Assembly (NCBI RefSeq): GCF_014084045.1
Contig: NZ_CP043732.1
Coordinates: forward strand, 2,356,001 to 2,420,000
DNA length: 64,000 bases
Origin: Microbacterium esteraromaticum
GTDB lineage: Bacteria; Actinomycetota; Actinomycetes; Actinomycetales; Microbacteriaceae
Direction of reading: 5' to 3'
The notes beneath the pieces are model-generated. The model was not told the origin of the DNA, did no database searches, and saw only the letters and a program-made list of their open reading frames with translations. A program made the position numbers and the translations under genes. Each line of letters starts with the position of its first letter. Within the stretch, counting starts at the first letter, position 1. Below, in pieces: positions 33,954 to 42,382 of this stretch.

Positions 33954-34469
33954 GTGACTGAGCCACTGCACTCCTCGAGCTCGCCCCTGGTCGGCGTCGT
34001 GATGGGATCCGACTCCGACTGGCGCGTGATGAGCGACGCCTCCCAGGCGCTCACCGACTTCGGCATCGCGCACGAGGTCGAGGTGGTCTCGGCGCATCGC
34101 ACGCCGGACAAGCTCATGCGCTACGGCCGCGAGGCCCGAGGCCGTGGCATCCGGGTCATCATCGCCGGAGCAGGGGGAGCGGCCCACCTGCCCGGCATGC
34201 TCGCCTCGGTCACGGCTCTGCCTGTCGTCGGCGTGCCGGTGCCTCTCGCGTACCTCGACGGCATGGACTCTCTGCTCTCGATCGTGCAGATGCCGGCCGG
34301 CATCCCCGTCGCCACCGTCTCGATCGGCGGCGCCCGCAACGCAGGCATCCTCGCGGCACGAATCCTCGGCACCTCGGACCCCGATCTCGCTGACCGGGTC
34401 GAGGCCTACGCCGCCGAGCTCGAGGACCAGGTCGAGCAGAAGAATCAGCGGCTGAAGGACTCCCTGTGA
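33954..34469 (+). CDS. purE: N5-carboxyaminoimidazole ribonucleotide mutase
   Basis: Converts N5-CAIR to CAIR, the step after PurK. 171 aa, normal for class I PurE. Motifs: [40 protein letters not shown] and GVPVP. Start taken at GTG 33954 (see promoter); ATG 33951 adds one residue. It overlaps the LCP gene by four bases (GTGA), which links a purine enzyme with a cell-wall ligase on one message. Confidence 0.94.
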   Translation: MTEPLHSSSSPLVGVVMGSDSDWRVMSDASQALTDFGIAHEVEVVSAHRTPDKLMRYGREARGRGIRVIIAGAGGAAHLPGMLASVTALPVVGVPVPLAYLDGMDSLLSIVQMPAGIPVATVSIGGARNAGILAARILGTSDPDLADRVEAYAAELEDQVEQKNQRLKDSL

Positions 34470-35923
34470 CGCTGGCCGCCCCGCACGCCTCCGCGCGAGG
34501 CGGGCGGCCGCTCATCGAGACGCGCCCGCTGCGGCATCCCGACAGCGCCGACGAGGCGATGATGGGACGGCGGGGCTGGTGGCTCGTCGCGCTCAACGCG
34601 CTCATCCCCGGCTCCGCGCAGGTGCTTGCGGGCAACCGCCGTCTGGGGCGGTTCGGGCTCGGCGCCACGCTGCTGGCCTGGTTCCTGCTGATCATCGCCG
34701 CCGGTCTCGCGCTCTTCGGCCGGGACGTGCTGGTGTGGCTCGTCGTCGGCTCGCTGTCCTGGTTCGTGCTCACCCTGGTGCAGGTGCTGCTGATCGGCTA
34801 TGCGATCCTCTGGATCGTGCTCACGGTCGACACCCTGCGCCTGGTGCGGCTGATCAAGGTGCCGGTGATCTCCCGCTGGGCGCTGCCCGTGGCATCCGTG
34901 CTGGTGCTCTCGCTCGCGGCATCCGGCGCGGTCTACGGTTCCACCGCTGCCGCCTCGAGCCGAGGGGCGCTCGGCAGCATCTTCGGCGGGGGAGGGCCCA
35001 GCCTGCCGCCCAGCGACGGCTACTACAACATCCTCCTGCTCGGCGCCGACAGCGGCGACGGGCGCGACTCCATGCGCTTCGACAGCATCTCCGTCGTGTC
35101 CGTGAACGCATCCACTGGCGCCGTGACGATCACCGGGATCCCGCGCGAGCTGCCGAACGCTCCGTTCAGCGAGGGCAGCCCGATGCGCGAGCTCTACCCT
35201 GACGGGTTCGAGGGCCACTCCAGTCGCACCTGCGGCTGGAACCCCTGGATGAACCACGTCCGCAACGCGGCCGAGGTCTGCCGGGACGACCAGGGCGCCG
35301 GCCTGTATCCGGATGCCGCGCAGCACGACTCCGCGCCCGGGATCGAGGCGACCAAGGACGCTGCCGAGGGGGTGCTCGGCATCGAGATCCCGTACTACGT
35401 CTTCGTCGACATGAACGCCTTCGCCGAGCTCATCGACGCCCTCGGCGGCGTCGACATCGAGGTAACCGAGCGCCTGCCCAAGGGCGGAGGGCCCGGCGAC
35501 ACGGACCGGCCGGCCTCGGAGTGGGCGACAGGCTGGATCGAGCCGGGCGAGCAGCACATGGACGGCGACACCGCGCAGTGGTATGCGCGCTCTCGCTACA
35601 CGACGAGTGACTGGGACCGCATGAAGCGCCAGCGCCAGCTCCAGGTCGCGATCCTCGAGCAGTTCACTCCCGAGAACGTCGCGGGCCGGTTCAACGAGAT
35701 CGCCGCTGCGGGCACCGCCCTCGTGGAGACGGACCTGCCGCAGGACAAGGTCCCCGAGTTCTTCGGACTCGTCATGAAGGCCAAGGAGCTGCCCGTCACC
35801 CAGATCGAGCTGACCCCCGAGTCCGGGGTCGATGAGCACGAGCCCGACTACGACCACATCCACGCGATGGTGCAGCAGGCGCTGCACCCGCCGACGAAGA
35901 CGCCGACCCCGGACGGATCCTGA
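34466..35923 (+). CDS. LytR-CpsA-Psr (LCP) family glycopolymer ligase
   Basis: 485 aa. LCP proteins transfer lipid-linked glycopolymers onto peptidoglycan at the outer membrane face. Three to four hydrophobic segments in the first 160 residues precede the LCP domain, more than the single anchor of typical members. LCP motifs: [20 protein letters not shown] (catalytic-site Asp/Arg region), [28 protein letters not shown] and [20 protein letters not shown] start overlaps purE. The likely terminal step for polymers made by genes downstream. Confidence 0.9.
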   Translation: MTLAAPHASARGGRPLIETRPLRHPDSADEAMMGRRGWWLVALNALIPGSAQVLAGNRRLGRFGLGATLLAWFLLIIAAGLALFGRDVLVWLVVGSLSWFVLTLVQVLLIGYAILWIVLTVDTLRLVRLIKVPVISRWALPVASVLVLSLAASGAVYGSTAAASSRGALGSIFGGGGPSLPPSDGYYNILLLGADSGDGRDSMRFDSISVVSVNASTGAVTITGIPRELPNAPFSEGSPMRELYPDGFEGHSSRTCGWNPWMNHVRNAAEVCRDDQGAGLYPDAAQHDSAPGIEATKDAAEGVLGIEIPYYVFVDMNAFAELIDALGGVDIEVTERLPKGGGPGDTDRPASEWATGWIEPGEQHMDGDTAQWYARSRYTTSDWDRMKRQRQLQVAILEQFTPENVAGRFNEIAAAGTALVETDLPQDKVPEFFGLVMKAKELPVTQIELTPESGVDEHEPDYDHIHAMVQQALHPPTKTPTPDGS

Positions 35924-35974
35924 CCGTTCCTCGCGTCTCCGGTTCCGCCTCAGGGGATTGCGGGGTAGCGAGGT

Positions 35975-35980
35975 TAGGCT
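35975..35980 (+). promoter_or_regulatory. -10-like TAGGCT between inverted arms
   Basis: TAGGCT with 6 bases to ATG 35987. Arms GAGGT (35970-35974) and ACCTC (35982-35986) enclose a seven-base loop with the hexamer, the same geometry as at 28790-28806. Confidence 0.55.
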
Positions 35981-35986
35981 GACCTC

Positions 35987-37054
35987 ATGAATGTGCAGTT
36001 GCGGGTCGTGCTCGATCAGGTCGGCGGCGACGCAGACCAGACGCGTGCGGGATTCGCGCTCGCCGAGGGCCTGATCCGCACAGCGCCCCGCGGGTGCGTC
36101 GTCTCGGCGATCACGCCGAGCGGCACCGAGGTGACGACGCCGGGGCTGCACGAGATCCGCACGCTGCCCCTGGCGCGTCGCGAGCTGGCCGCGGCCTGGC
36201 AGATGGGCATCCCGGCGGGGGTCGGCGGGGGGCTGATCCACTCGCCGAGCCTGCTTGCGCCCCTCGTGCGCCACGATCGCGTGCACGACCACGATCAGAC
36301 CACCGTGACGCTGTGGGACCTGTGCGCCTGGGAGAGCCCTGACGCGCTGTCGAAGTCGAGCGTCGTCTGGCAGCGATCGATGCTCAAGCGCGCGATCAAG
36401 CACGCGGACGCCATCGTCGTGCCCTCGCACGCCATGGCCGAGCGCCTCGGCGAGATCGTGCCGGTCGGCGACCGCATCCGGGTGATCGCGGGGGCGGCAC
36501 CCATCGGATTCGGCGAGCCAGACGACGCGGCGGCGCTGCGCGCCGACCTGCAGCTCCCCGAGCGCTACGTGGTGCTCATCGGCGACGCGGCATCGCTCGC
36601 CGACGGATTCCGCGCCGCCGCCCACGCCGACATCGACGCCGTGGTGCTGGACGCCGAGGAGGGCGCCGAGCCGGCGCTCGCGGACCTGGCGGCGGCTGCC
36701 GGCCTTCCCGAGAGACGCGCGCACATCAGGGGCGCGCTCGACGACGCGACCCGCGCGGCGGCGCTGGCCGGCGCTGCGGCGGTCGTGGCCACCTCGATGG
36801 CGGCGTGCTGGCCATGGCGCCTCATCGAGGCGATGGAGCTGGGCGTGCCCATCGTCGCCGTCGACTCCGGCGTGCATCGCGACGTCGTCGCCGACGGGGG
36901 AGCGCTCGTGCCTCCCGGAGAGCTCTCCGATGCGCTCATCGACGCACTCGGGTCCGGCCGTGAGCGGCTGCGGGTGCTCGGCTCCGACCGGGCGAGGGCG
37001 TTCTCGTGGGCGAGCTCAGCGGAGCGGGTCTGGGCGCTGCACGCGGAGCTCTGA
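35987..37054 (+). CDS. Glycosyltransferase, GT1/GT4 type
   Basis: 355 aa GT-B enzyme. An N-terminal Rossmann half (LRVVLDQVGGDADQTRAGFALAEGL) and a C-terminal nucleotide-sugar half with RAHIRGALDDATRAAALAGAAAVV and the E-x7-E-type region RLIEAMELGVPIVAVDSGVHRDVV. It resembles cell-wall mannosyl/rhamnosyl transferases of actinobacteria; donor and acceptor cannot be assigned. Leaderless-type start at ATG 35987. It converges on the next minus-strand gene with a 12-base gap. Confidence 0.85.
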   Translation: MNVQLRVVLDQVGGDADQTRAGFALAEGLIRTAPRGCVVSAITPSGTEVTTPGLHEIRTLPLARRELAAAWQMGIPAGVGGGLIHSPSLLAPLVRHDRVHDHDQTTVTLWDLCAWESPDALSKSSVVWQRSMLKRAIKHADAIVVPSHAMAERLGEIVPVGDRIRVIAGAAPIGFGEPDDAAALRADLQLPERYVVLIGDAASLADGFRAAAHADIDAVVLDAEEGAEPALADLAAAAGLPERRAHIRGALDDATRAAALAGAAAVVATSMAACWPWRLIEAMELGVPIVAVDSGVHRDVVADGGALVPPGELSDALIDALGSGRERLRVLGSDRARAFSWASSAERVWALHAEL

Positions 37055-37066
37055 GAGGCTCTCGCC

Positions 37067-38509
37067 TCAGCGGACCGACGAGAGCACGATGCGCTCGGCG
37101 TCCACCTCTGCGCGGATGACCTCGAGTATGCGTGCGGCCGCACCCGGCTCTCCGAAGAACCGGGCGACGTTCTTCTCCTGACGAGCTGCGAGCGGGTCGG
37201 CGCCGCTCTCCTCGATCGACAGGACGGTCTGCCGTGCCTCCTGCACGGATTCGACCCGATGCACCCCGCGCGCGATCTCGCGCCCTATGTCGTTGAACGG
37301 GATGTGATCCGCGCGCTCGAGGAAGACGGTGGGCACGCTCAGCATCTGACCCTCGATCATCATGCTCGGGCCGTCTGTGACGAGGAAGTCGGCCGCTGCG
37401 AGCGCCTCGGCGTAATCCCCGTCCCACACTGCCGCATTGTCGAGCTCGGTCCACTCGTTCAGCCACTCGCGATACTCAGCGGGCGAGACCGGGCTTCCCT
37501 CTCGGGCGATGGTGTCGGGCAGCAGCGGGTGGTGCATGAAGACGAACTCGGTCTCTGGGGCATCTCGTGCCCACGCGAGCATGTCGCTGTGCGTCTGCGC
37601 GAACATGCCGAAGTCGTTCCATCCCGTGAGGATCGAATGATGCGCTGACCACAGCACCCGACGCCGGTGAGTGCCATCGGGCCTGCTCAGCGGCCAGTCG
37701 GGCTCGGTCTCGCGCACATAGTCCAGCTTCGGATGCCCGACCGCGCGGAACTGCAGTCCGGCGGTGAGGGCGTCCCGGCGGGCGATGGCGAGGGCCTCCT
37801 CATTGGCCAGGAACACGAGCCAGGCGGTGCGATGCATCGCCGTGTCCACGGCCGAGTTGATCGGCGGATCGCCGATCGGCACGTTCTCGGTCGTGTTCAT
37901 CGTCTCGTAGGGGATCAGGATGACCCGGGTCCACGCGAGCGACTCGGCGCTGAACGCCTCGTCGATGTCGGCGTCCCATTGGCTCTGCCTGACGACGATG
38001 TCCGGATCCAGGGCGCGCAGCAGCTGCGCGGCATCGGACAGATGGCTCTTGTGCAGACGGATGTGGGTGACGCCCTCGGACTTGAGGAACCGGTGCGTCC
38101 TGCCCTCGCCCTTCGCAGGACCGACACCCGAGTAGTGGTGCGGGATGCTGACCACGACCGGCTCGAAATCAGGATGAGCGTGCGTGAGCCGCACGAGCTC
38201 GGCGATCGACCCCCAGGCTGCCGCGTTGTGCACGAGGAAGACCATGCGGATGCGTCCGCGTGTCGACGTGAGCCTGCGGGCCGTGTTCATCGCCACCCGG
38301 CGAGTCTCGTCCACTTCGCGGGATGTGGCTCGGGTGAGATCGGTCAGCGCCGTCAGGCCGTTCGTCAGCCCGTTCACTTCATGCGAGAGCGCTGCGAGCT
38401 CGCTCCGCAGCTCCGCGTTCTCGGATTCGATTCTCTGAACGGTGCCGTCCACGCGCCGCATCCATGAGACGACTCGACGGATGGCGCTGGGCATGCTGAT
38501 ACGCGGCAT
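37067..38509 (-). CDS. CDP-glycerol glycerophosphotransferase-like protein with N-terminal coiled coil
   Basis: 480 aa. The N-terminal 90 residues form a probable coiled coil (VQRIESENAELRSELAALSH and onward). A GT-B-like body follows: RMVFLVHNAAAWGSIAELV, VVVSIPHHYSG, RRRVLWSAHHSIL, FVFMHHPLLPDTI and FLVTDGPSMMIEGQMLSVP. The last corresponds to the TDYSS-type donor region of glycerophosphotransferases. Probably adds a polyol-phosphate, or a sugar, to a surface polymer. Start chosen at ATG 38509, 7 bases after -10-like CATAAT; an ATG at 38518 overlaps that hexamer. Located directly downstream of an ABC exporter. Confidence 0.8.
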   Translation of the reverse strand: MPRISMPSAIRRVVSWMRRVDGTVQRIESENAELRSELAALSHEVNGLTNGLTALTDLTRATSREVDETRRVAMNTARRLTSTRGRIRMVFLVHNAAAWGSIAELVRLTHAHPDFEPVVVSIPHHYSGVGPAKGEGRTHRFLKSEGVTHIRLHKSHLSDAAQLLRALDPDIVVRQSQWDADIDEAFSAESLAWTRVILIPYETMNTTENVPIGDPPINSAVDTAMHRTAWLVFLANEEALAIARRDALTAGLQFRAVGHPKLDYVRETEPDWPLSRPDGTHRRRVLWSAHHSILTGWNDFGMFAQTHSDMLAWARDAPETEFVFMHHPLLPDTIAREGSPVSPAEYREWLNEWTELDNAAVWDGDYAEALAAADFLVTDGPSMMIEGQMLSVPTVFLERADHIPFNDIGREIARGVHRVESVQEARQTVLSIEESGADPLAARQEKNVARFFGEPGAAARILEVIRAEVDAERIVLSSVR

Positions 38510-38516
38510 GTAATGC

Positions 38517-38522
38517 ATTATG
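38517..38522 (-). promoter_or_regulatory. -10-like CATAAT for the coiled-coil transferase
   Basis: Reads CATAAT on the minus strand with a 7-base spacer to ATG 38509, in a ten-base palindrome (TAATGCATTA). One of the clearest -10 sequences in the window. Confidence 0.6.
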
Positions 38523-38556
38523 TCGTGATCGCCGGGTGACTCATGGCGTTCACGGC

Positions 38557-39300
38557 CTAGCGGCGCATCACTTCGACGGCCTCGCTGCTCGCGCCGTCGA
38601 AGAGCACATTCCCGTCGCGCAGCAGGATTCCGCGTTCGCACAGCTTCGACACCATGTCGAGGTCATGGCTGACGACGACGAGGGTCTTGCCCTGGGAGTG
38701 GAGCTCGCGGATGCGAGCCAGGCACTTCTGCTGGAACGGCTCGTCTCCGACCGAGAGGATCTCGTCGATCAGGAGGATGTCGACCTCGGTGTGGATCGCC
38801 ACCGAGAACGCGAGTCGCAGGAACATGCCGGACGAGTAGTGCTTGACCTCGGTGTCGATGAACTTCTCGATCTCGCTGAACTCGACGATCTGGGCGTAGC
38901 GCTCCTCCGTCTCCTTCCGGGTCATCCCGAGGATCGCCGCGTTGAGGTAGATGTTCTCCCGTCCGGAGAGGTCGGGGTGGAACCCAGCGCCGACCTCGAT
39001 CAGGCCGGCGACTCGCCCGCGGGTGAGCACGCTTCCCCGATCCGGGGTGAGCACTCCGGAGATCAGCTTGAGCATCGTCGACTTCCCGGACCCGTTGAAG
39101 CCGAGCAGCGCCACGGCCTCGCCCTCGCCGATCTCGAAGCTGACGCCGTCCAGCGCGTGGAAGTCCGTCGTCAGCGGCTTGCGCTTGAGCGCGGCGACGA
39201 AGGTCTCCTTGATCGAGTGGGTGTGCCGCAGCTTGAAGTCCTTGTGGACGTCGTCCACGACGATGCGGGGCAGCGGGGCCTCAGAGGTCCTGTGCAAAAC
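38557..39300 (-). CDS. ABC transporter ATP-binding protein, polysaccharide/teichoic acid exporter (TagH/Wzt type)
   Basis: 247 aa. Walker A GFNGSGKST, signature HYSSGMFLRLAFS, Walker B ILLIDEILSVGDEPFQ and a switch His in VVVSHDLD. The N-terminal VDDVHKDFKLRHTHSIKE pattern is typical of glycopolymer exporters. There is no C-terminal carbohydrate-binding domain. The best start is a TTG at 39300 with AGGAGGG 5 bases upstream, giving a 20-base overlap with the permease gene. Pairs with that permease to export an undecaprenyl-linked polymer. Confidence 0.88.
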   Translation of the reverse strand, partial: VLHRTSEAPLPRIVVDDVHKDFKLRHTHSIKETFVAALKRKPLTTDFHALDGVSFEIGEGEAVALLGFNGSGKSTMLKLISGVLTPDRGSVLTRGRVAGLIEVGAGFHPDLSGRENIYLNAAILGMTRKETEERYAQIVEFSEIEKFIDTEVKHYSSGMFLRLAFSVAIHTEVDILLIDEILSVGDEPFQQKCLARIRELHSQGKTLVVVSHDLDMVSKLCERGILLRDGNVLFDGASSEAVEVMRR

Positions 39301-40147
39301 GACCCTCCTGACGTCGGAACACGAACTGGCCGATGAAGAGGACGACGACTGCGGTGACCAGAGCCCAGCCGGCGTACATCCACATGTCGGGAAGCACGCG
39401 AGCATCGCCGGGGTTCAGCGGGAACCACAGACCGTAGTGGAACAGCTCGACGGCCGGCGTCAGGGGGTTCAGACGGTACAGCGTGAAGAGCCAGGAGGGC
39501 ACCTGGGAGGCGACCATGTCCCAGTGGTACATGACGGGAGACGCCCATACGGCGCACATCACGATGATCTCCACGAAGCTCTGCGCATCGCGGAACGTCA
39601 CGTTGATCGCGCCGAAGAGCATTCCGAGGCCGGTGGACAACAGGGAGATGATGACCAGCCCCAGCACGAGCGCCCCGAGCTGGGCAGCACCGGGCGTCCA
39701 GCCGAAGAACATCGAGATGACGATGACGACCAGGATCTGCGGAAGCGAGTTGACCAGGGCGACGAGCATGCTCGCGACCGGGAACATCTCCCTGGGGAGG
39801 TAGATCTTCTTGATCAGCGCGGCATTGTCGATGAGCGATCGCGTGCCGTTCGAGAACGCCTCGTTGAAGAACGTCACGATCGTGATGCCGGACAGGATGT
39901 AGATCGCGTAGAAATCGATGTTCTTGTTCAGCCCCATGAAGACGCCGAGCGCGATGTAGAACACGAGGAACTGCACCAGCGGCTTCACGTACGACCAGAG
40001 CCACCCGAACACGGATCCGCGGTACCGGATCTGCACCTCTTTGCGGACGATCAGGCCCAGCAGGTGGCGATGTCCGAAGACATCCCACAGACCGCGGCTT
40101 CGACCGGGTTCACGGAGAACGGCGGTGTCACCGGATTCAACGCGCAT
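39281..40147 (-). CDS. ABC-2 type permease, polysaccharide/teichoic acid exporter (TagG/Wzm type)
   Basis: 288 aa with six predicted transmembrane helices. The cytoplasmic N-terminus GLIVRKEVQIRYRGSVFGWL is the ABC-2 signature region; IKKIYLPREMFPVASMLVAL is also family-typical. Moves lipid-linked glycopolymer across the membrane together with the ATPase. ATG 40147 is preceded by GAGGGG at 5 bases, and a -10 TAGGAT at 40192-40197 gives a leader of about 40 bases. Confidence 0.92.
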   Translation of the reverse strand: MRVESGDTAVLREPGRSRGLWDVFGHRHLLGLIVRKEVQIRYRGSVFGWLWSYVKPLVQFLVFYIALGVFMGLNKNIDFYAIYILSGITIVTFFNEAFSNGTRSLIDNAALIKKIYLPREMFPVASMLVALVNSLPQILVVIVISMFFGWTPGAAQLGALVLGLVIISLLSTGLGMLFGAINVTFRDAQSFVEIIVMCAVWASPVMYHWDMVASQVPSWLFTLYRLNPLTPAVELFHYGLWFPLNPGDARVLPDMWMYAGWALVTAVVVLFIGQFVFRRQEGRFAQDL

Positions 40148-40191
40148 GAAGACCCCTCGGGCGTGGAACAGGCGCCCGTCTGGGCATGACC

Positions 40192-40197
40192 ATCCTA
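40192..40197 (-). promoter_or_regulatory. -10-like TAGGAT for the first ABC exporter
   Basis: Reads TAGGAT on the minus strand, 44 bases before ATG 40147. It separates the exporter from the two GT2 genes upstream and gives a leader with a ribosome site. Confidence 0.5.
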
Positions 40198-40212
40198 GTT
40201 CGCAGCAAGGGG

Positions 40213-41103
40213 TCAGACCCGTTCTGCAGTCGGGTTGAAGCGGATCGCCGCGAACAGGCGGGACGTGATGCGACGACGGTGCCGCCAGGCGACGCGGCCG
40301 CGGTGCATCAGGATCTCGACGCGCGCGACGAACCTGAGGTACGACAGCAGGGACTCGTGGTGGAGGTGGTAGGACGCCTCGTTCCGGGCGCCGTACTCGA
40401 ACTTCCAGAGATTGGACTCGTCGACCTTGGAGAAGTCCCCAGCCACGTTGTTCGGGGTGTCGTGATAGGCCTTGCTGTCAAGGATGCACACGCCCGGTCC
40501 GATGCCCACGCTGGCCATGCGGGCGTAGGCCGCGTCGTCGAACCAGATGAAGTACTCGCGCAGCGGCAGGCCGATGCGCTCGACGGTCTCGCGAGTGTAG
40601 AGGGCCGAGACGAACGAGCAGGTCTGGACGAGCACAGCGCGCTGACCGCGCACCCACAGCCGAGCCCATTTCCAGTCCGGGGCGGGGATGTTCATCTCCG
40701 CCAGCTCCTGGTGGTCGAAGTAGACCAGCGAGCAGGCGAAGGGGACGCCGCCCGGCATCGACTCCATCGCGAGGGCATGACCGTCGACGAGGTGCTCGAG
40801 CGCGTCCGCCTCCGGGTAGCAGTCGTCGTCCATCAGCCAGAACAGGTCGGCGCCCAGCTCATAGGCGCGCTTGACGCCGGTGGCGAACCCACCCGCTCCG
40901 CCGGTGTTCTCGCTGAGGGTCGTGAGGTCGAGCGACGGGTCGGTCTGCGCCGCCAGGAAGGCATCCGTTCCGTCGGTGGACGCGTTGTCGACGACGACGA
41001 TCCACTCGGGCGGGGTCGTCTGGGCGCGGAGCTTGTCGAGGACGGTCTTCAGCTTGTCCAGCCGGTTGTAGGTGACGACGATTGCGGCGACGCGTTTGCT
41101 CAC
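40213..41103 (-). CDS. Glycosyltransferase family 2, GlfT2/rhamnosyltransferase-like
   Basis: 296 aa. GT-A motifs: AAIVVTYNRLDKLKTVL, VVVDNASTDGTDAFL, ENTGGAGGFATGVKRAYELG, the DDD metal site in LFWLMDDDCYPEADAL, and YFIWFDDAAYARM as the acceptor-side catalytic region. This pattern is shared with galactofuranosyl (GlfT2) and rhamnosyl transferases. Close in layout to the GT2 at 62214-63170. GTG start at 41103; the frame remains open to 41511 but that overlaps the next GT2. Co-transcribed with the gene upstream (53-base gap). Confidence 0.85.
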   Translation of the reverse strand: MSKRVAAIVVTYNRLDKLKTVLDKLRAQTTPPEWIVVVDNASTDGTDAFLAAQTDPSLDLTTLSENTGGAGGFATGVKRAYELGADLFWLMDDDCYPEADALEHLVDGHALAMESMPGGVPFACSLVYFDHQELAEMNIPAPDWKWARLWVRGQRAVLVQTCSFVSALYTRETVERIGLPLREYFIWFDDAAYARMASVGIGPGVCILDSKAYHDTPNNVAGDFSKVDESNLWKFEYGARNEASYHLHHESLLSYLRFVARVEILMHRGRVAWRHRRRITSRLFAAIRFNPTAERV

Positions 41104-41156
41104 GCTGATGGGGCCTTTCGAAGGGGGACGGACATCGGTCCGGGGAAGGTCGGGTG

Positions 41157-42053
41157 TCAGGCGCGGCGGCGCAGGCGCAGCTTCGACAGCCCACGGCGGA
41201 TGAAGCGGACGAGGGCGTGCTGCAGAGAGTGGTAGCGCACGGTCTCCTCGATGTACTTCGACAGATACAGCAGCGCGCCGACGCCGTTCTGATCGACATA
41301 CTCCTGCAGCGCCCGCTCGCGCACCAGGCGATCGAACTGCATGTGATCGAGGGATTCGCCGAAGACGCTGTTCGACGCTGCGCCCTTCGCGTGCGGCCGC
41401 TGGTGCCAGAAGGCCAGGGGCTCGTCTCCGACGTAGGGGACGCGCCCGTGGCGGACGAGTCGGAGGTTGAACTCCCAGTCGCCGACGGCCTTGAGCGCCG
41501 GGTCGTACCATCCGATCTCGTCGTAGACGCTCCGGCGCACGACGAGGGCGATGGGCACCACGCGGTTGGTCTGGAGAAGGTCGTACATGGTGACCATCTC
41601 CGCCGGGGGCACGAACGGCACGCGGCTGAGCTCGGTGGTCGTGTCGCCCTCGAGGCGCTCGAAGATGATCTCCGTGCGAGCGGCCACGGCGACGGCATCG
41701 GGATCGGCATCCAGCGAGTCGACCATCGTGGCGAGGAACTGCGGGGCCCAGGTGTCGTCGTCATCGTGAATGACGACGAATTCACCCCGGGCGCGCTGTG
41801 CGCCGAGGTTGGCTGCGGCCTCCATGGAGCCCGTGCCGCCGTCGACGTGGATGACCTCGAGTCGACCGTCCAAGCGGGCTTCGCGCTCCGCGACGAGCGC
41901 GTCCACGGGCTGAACCTGGCCGCCGTCGTTGACGACGATGGCCTCCCAGTCGGTCATCGTCTGGCCGATGATGTCATCCAGCGCCCTTCGCAGCAGCGGG
42001 GCGCGATCCTTCGTTCTGATGACGATGGACACTCGCGGGCTGCGCTCAAGCAT
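41157..42053 (-). CDS. Glycosyltransferase family 2
   Basis: 298 aa inverting GT-A enzyme. Motifs: VSIVIRTKDRAPLLRRALDD, AIVVNDGG, the metal site VVIHDDDDTWAPQFL and AVGDWEFNLRLVRHG. Basic C-terminal tail (FIRRGLSKLRLRRRA) for membrane contact. Donor unknown. The start at ATG 42053 has GAGG 8 bases upstream and a consensus TATAAT -10 about 52 bases upstream, so it is the first gene of the 42.1-to-40.2-kb transcript. Confidence 0.87.
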   Translation of the reverse strand: MLERSPRVSIVIRTKDRAPLLRRALDDIIGQTMTDWEAIVVNDGGQVQPVDALVAEREARLDGRLEVIHVDGGTGSMEAAANLGAQRARGEFVVIHDDDDTWAPQFLATMVDSLDADPDAVAVAARTEIIFERLEGDTTTELSRVPFVPPAEMVTMYDLLQTNRVVPIALVVRRSVYDEIGWYDPALKAVGDWEFNLRLVRHGRVPYVGDEPLAFWHQRPHAKGAASNSVFGESLDHMQFDRLVRERALQEYVDQNGVGALLYLSKYIEETVRYHSLQHALVRFIRRGLSKLRLRRRA

Positions 42054-42104
42054 TCGAATACCTCAGTGGTCTTGGAGATACCCGCCGTCCGGGCACGATG
42101 TCCG

Positions 42105-42110
42105 ATTATA
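42105..42110 (-). promoter_or_regulatory. Consensus TATAAT for the GT2 pair
   Basis: Perfect TATAAT on the minus strand, 51 bases before ATG 42053. It is the only exact -10 consensus noted. It lies in a 325-base intergenic region (42054-42378) that also holds the opposing promoter and a small ORF. Confidence 0.6.
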
Positions 42111-42209
42111 GGCGTCGGTCCTCCGCAGACCCTGTGTGCCACCCGCGTCGGCTCGGCGGCAGACCGGCAGCGGACACCCGGCCTGACAGGCGCTCATGGC
42201 TGACCCGCC

Positions 42210-42215
42210 TAGACT
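42210..42215 (+). promoter_or_regulatory. -10-like TAGACT upstream of the small ORF and DUF6541 gene
   Basis: TAGACT, about 60 bases before the GTG of the small ORF at 42275 and about 165 before the DUF6541 gene. No clear -35. The leader is therefore unusually long for this window. Confidence 0.4.
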
Positions 42216-42274
42216 GGGCACGCATTCTTCACGCCCCGTGGGCGCCACATCTCCCTCTTCGCTAAGGAAACCAC

Positions 42275-42382
42275 GTGATCCCGCCTTCTGCCGTGCGACT
42301 CGGTCCGATCGTCGAACTACTCGCTCCCCGCAGCGAGATCGGATCGGCGCTCGGCGCACGCGGCGAGCGGAGTGCTCTGTGA
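42275..42382 (+). CDS. Possible 35-aa ORF translationally coupled to the DUF6541 gene
   Basis: GTG 42275 with AAGGA 6 bases upstream opens a 35-codon frame that ends at TGA 42380-42382, overlapping the GTG (42379) of the DUF6541 gene. The peptide starts IPPSAVRLGPIVELL and has one short amphipathic segment; no signal or membrane helix. It fills the last third of the 325-base intergenic gap. Could be a small protein, a leader peptide for coupling, or chance. I do not recognise it. Confidence 0.4.
   Translation: MIPPSAVRLGPIVELLAPRSEIGSALGARGERSAL

Noticed and set aside
34445..36877. 810-codon minus-strand open frame opposite the LCP and GT1 genes
   Set aside because: Low-complexity His/Arg/Asp translation, antisense to genes with clear motifs.
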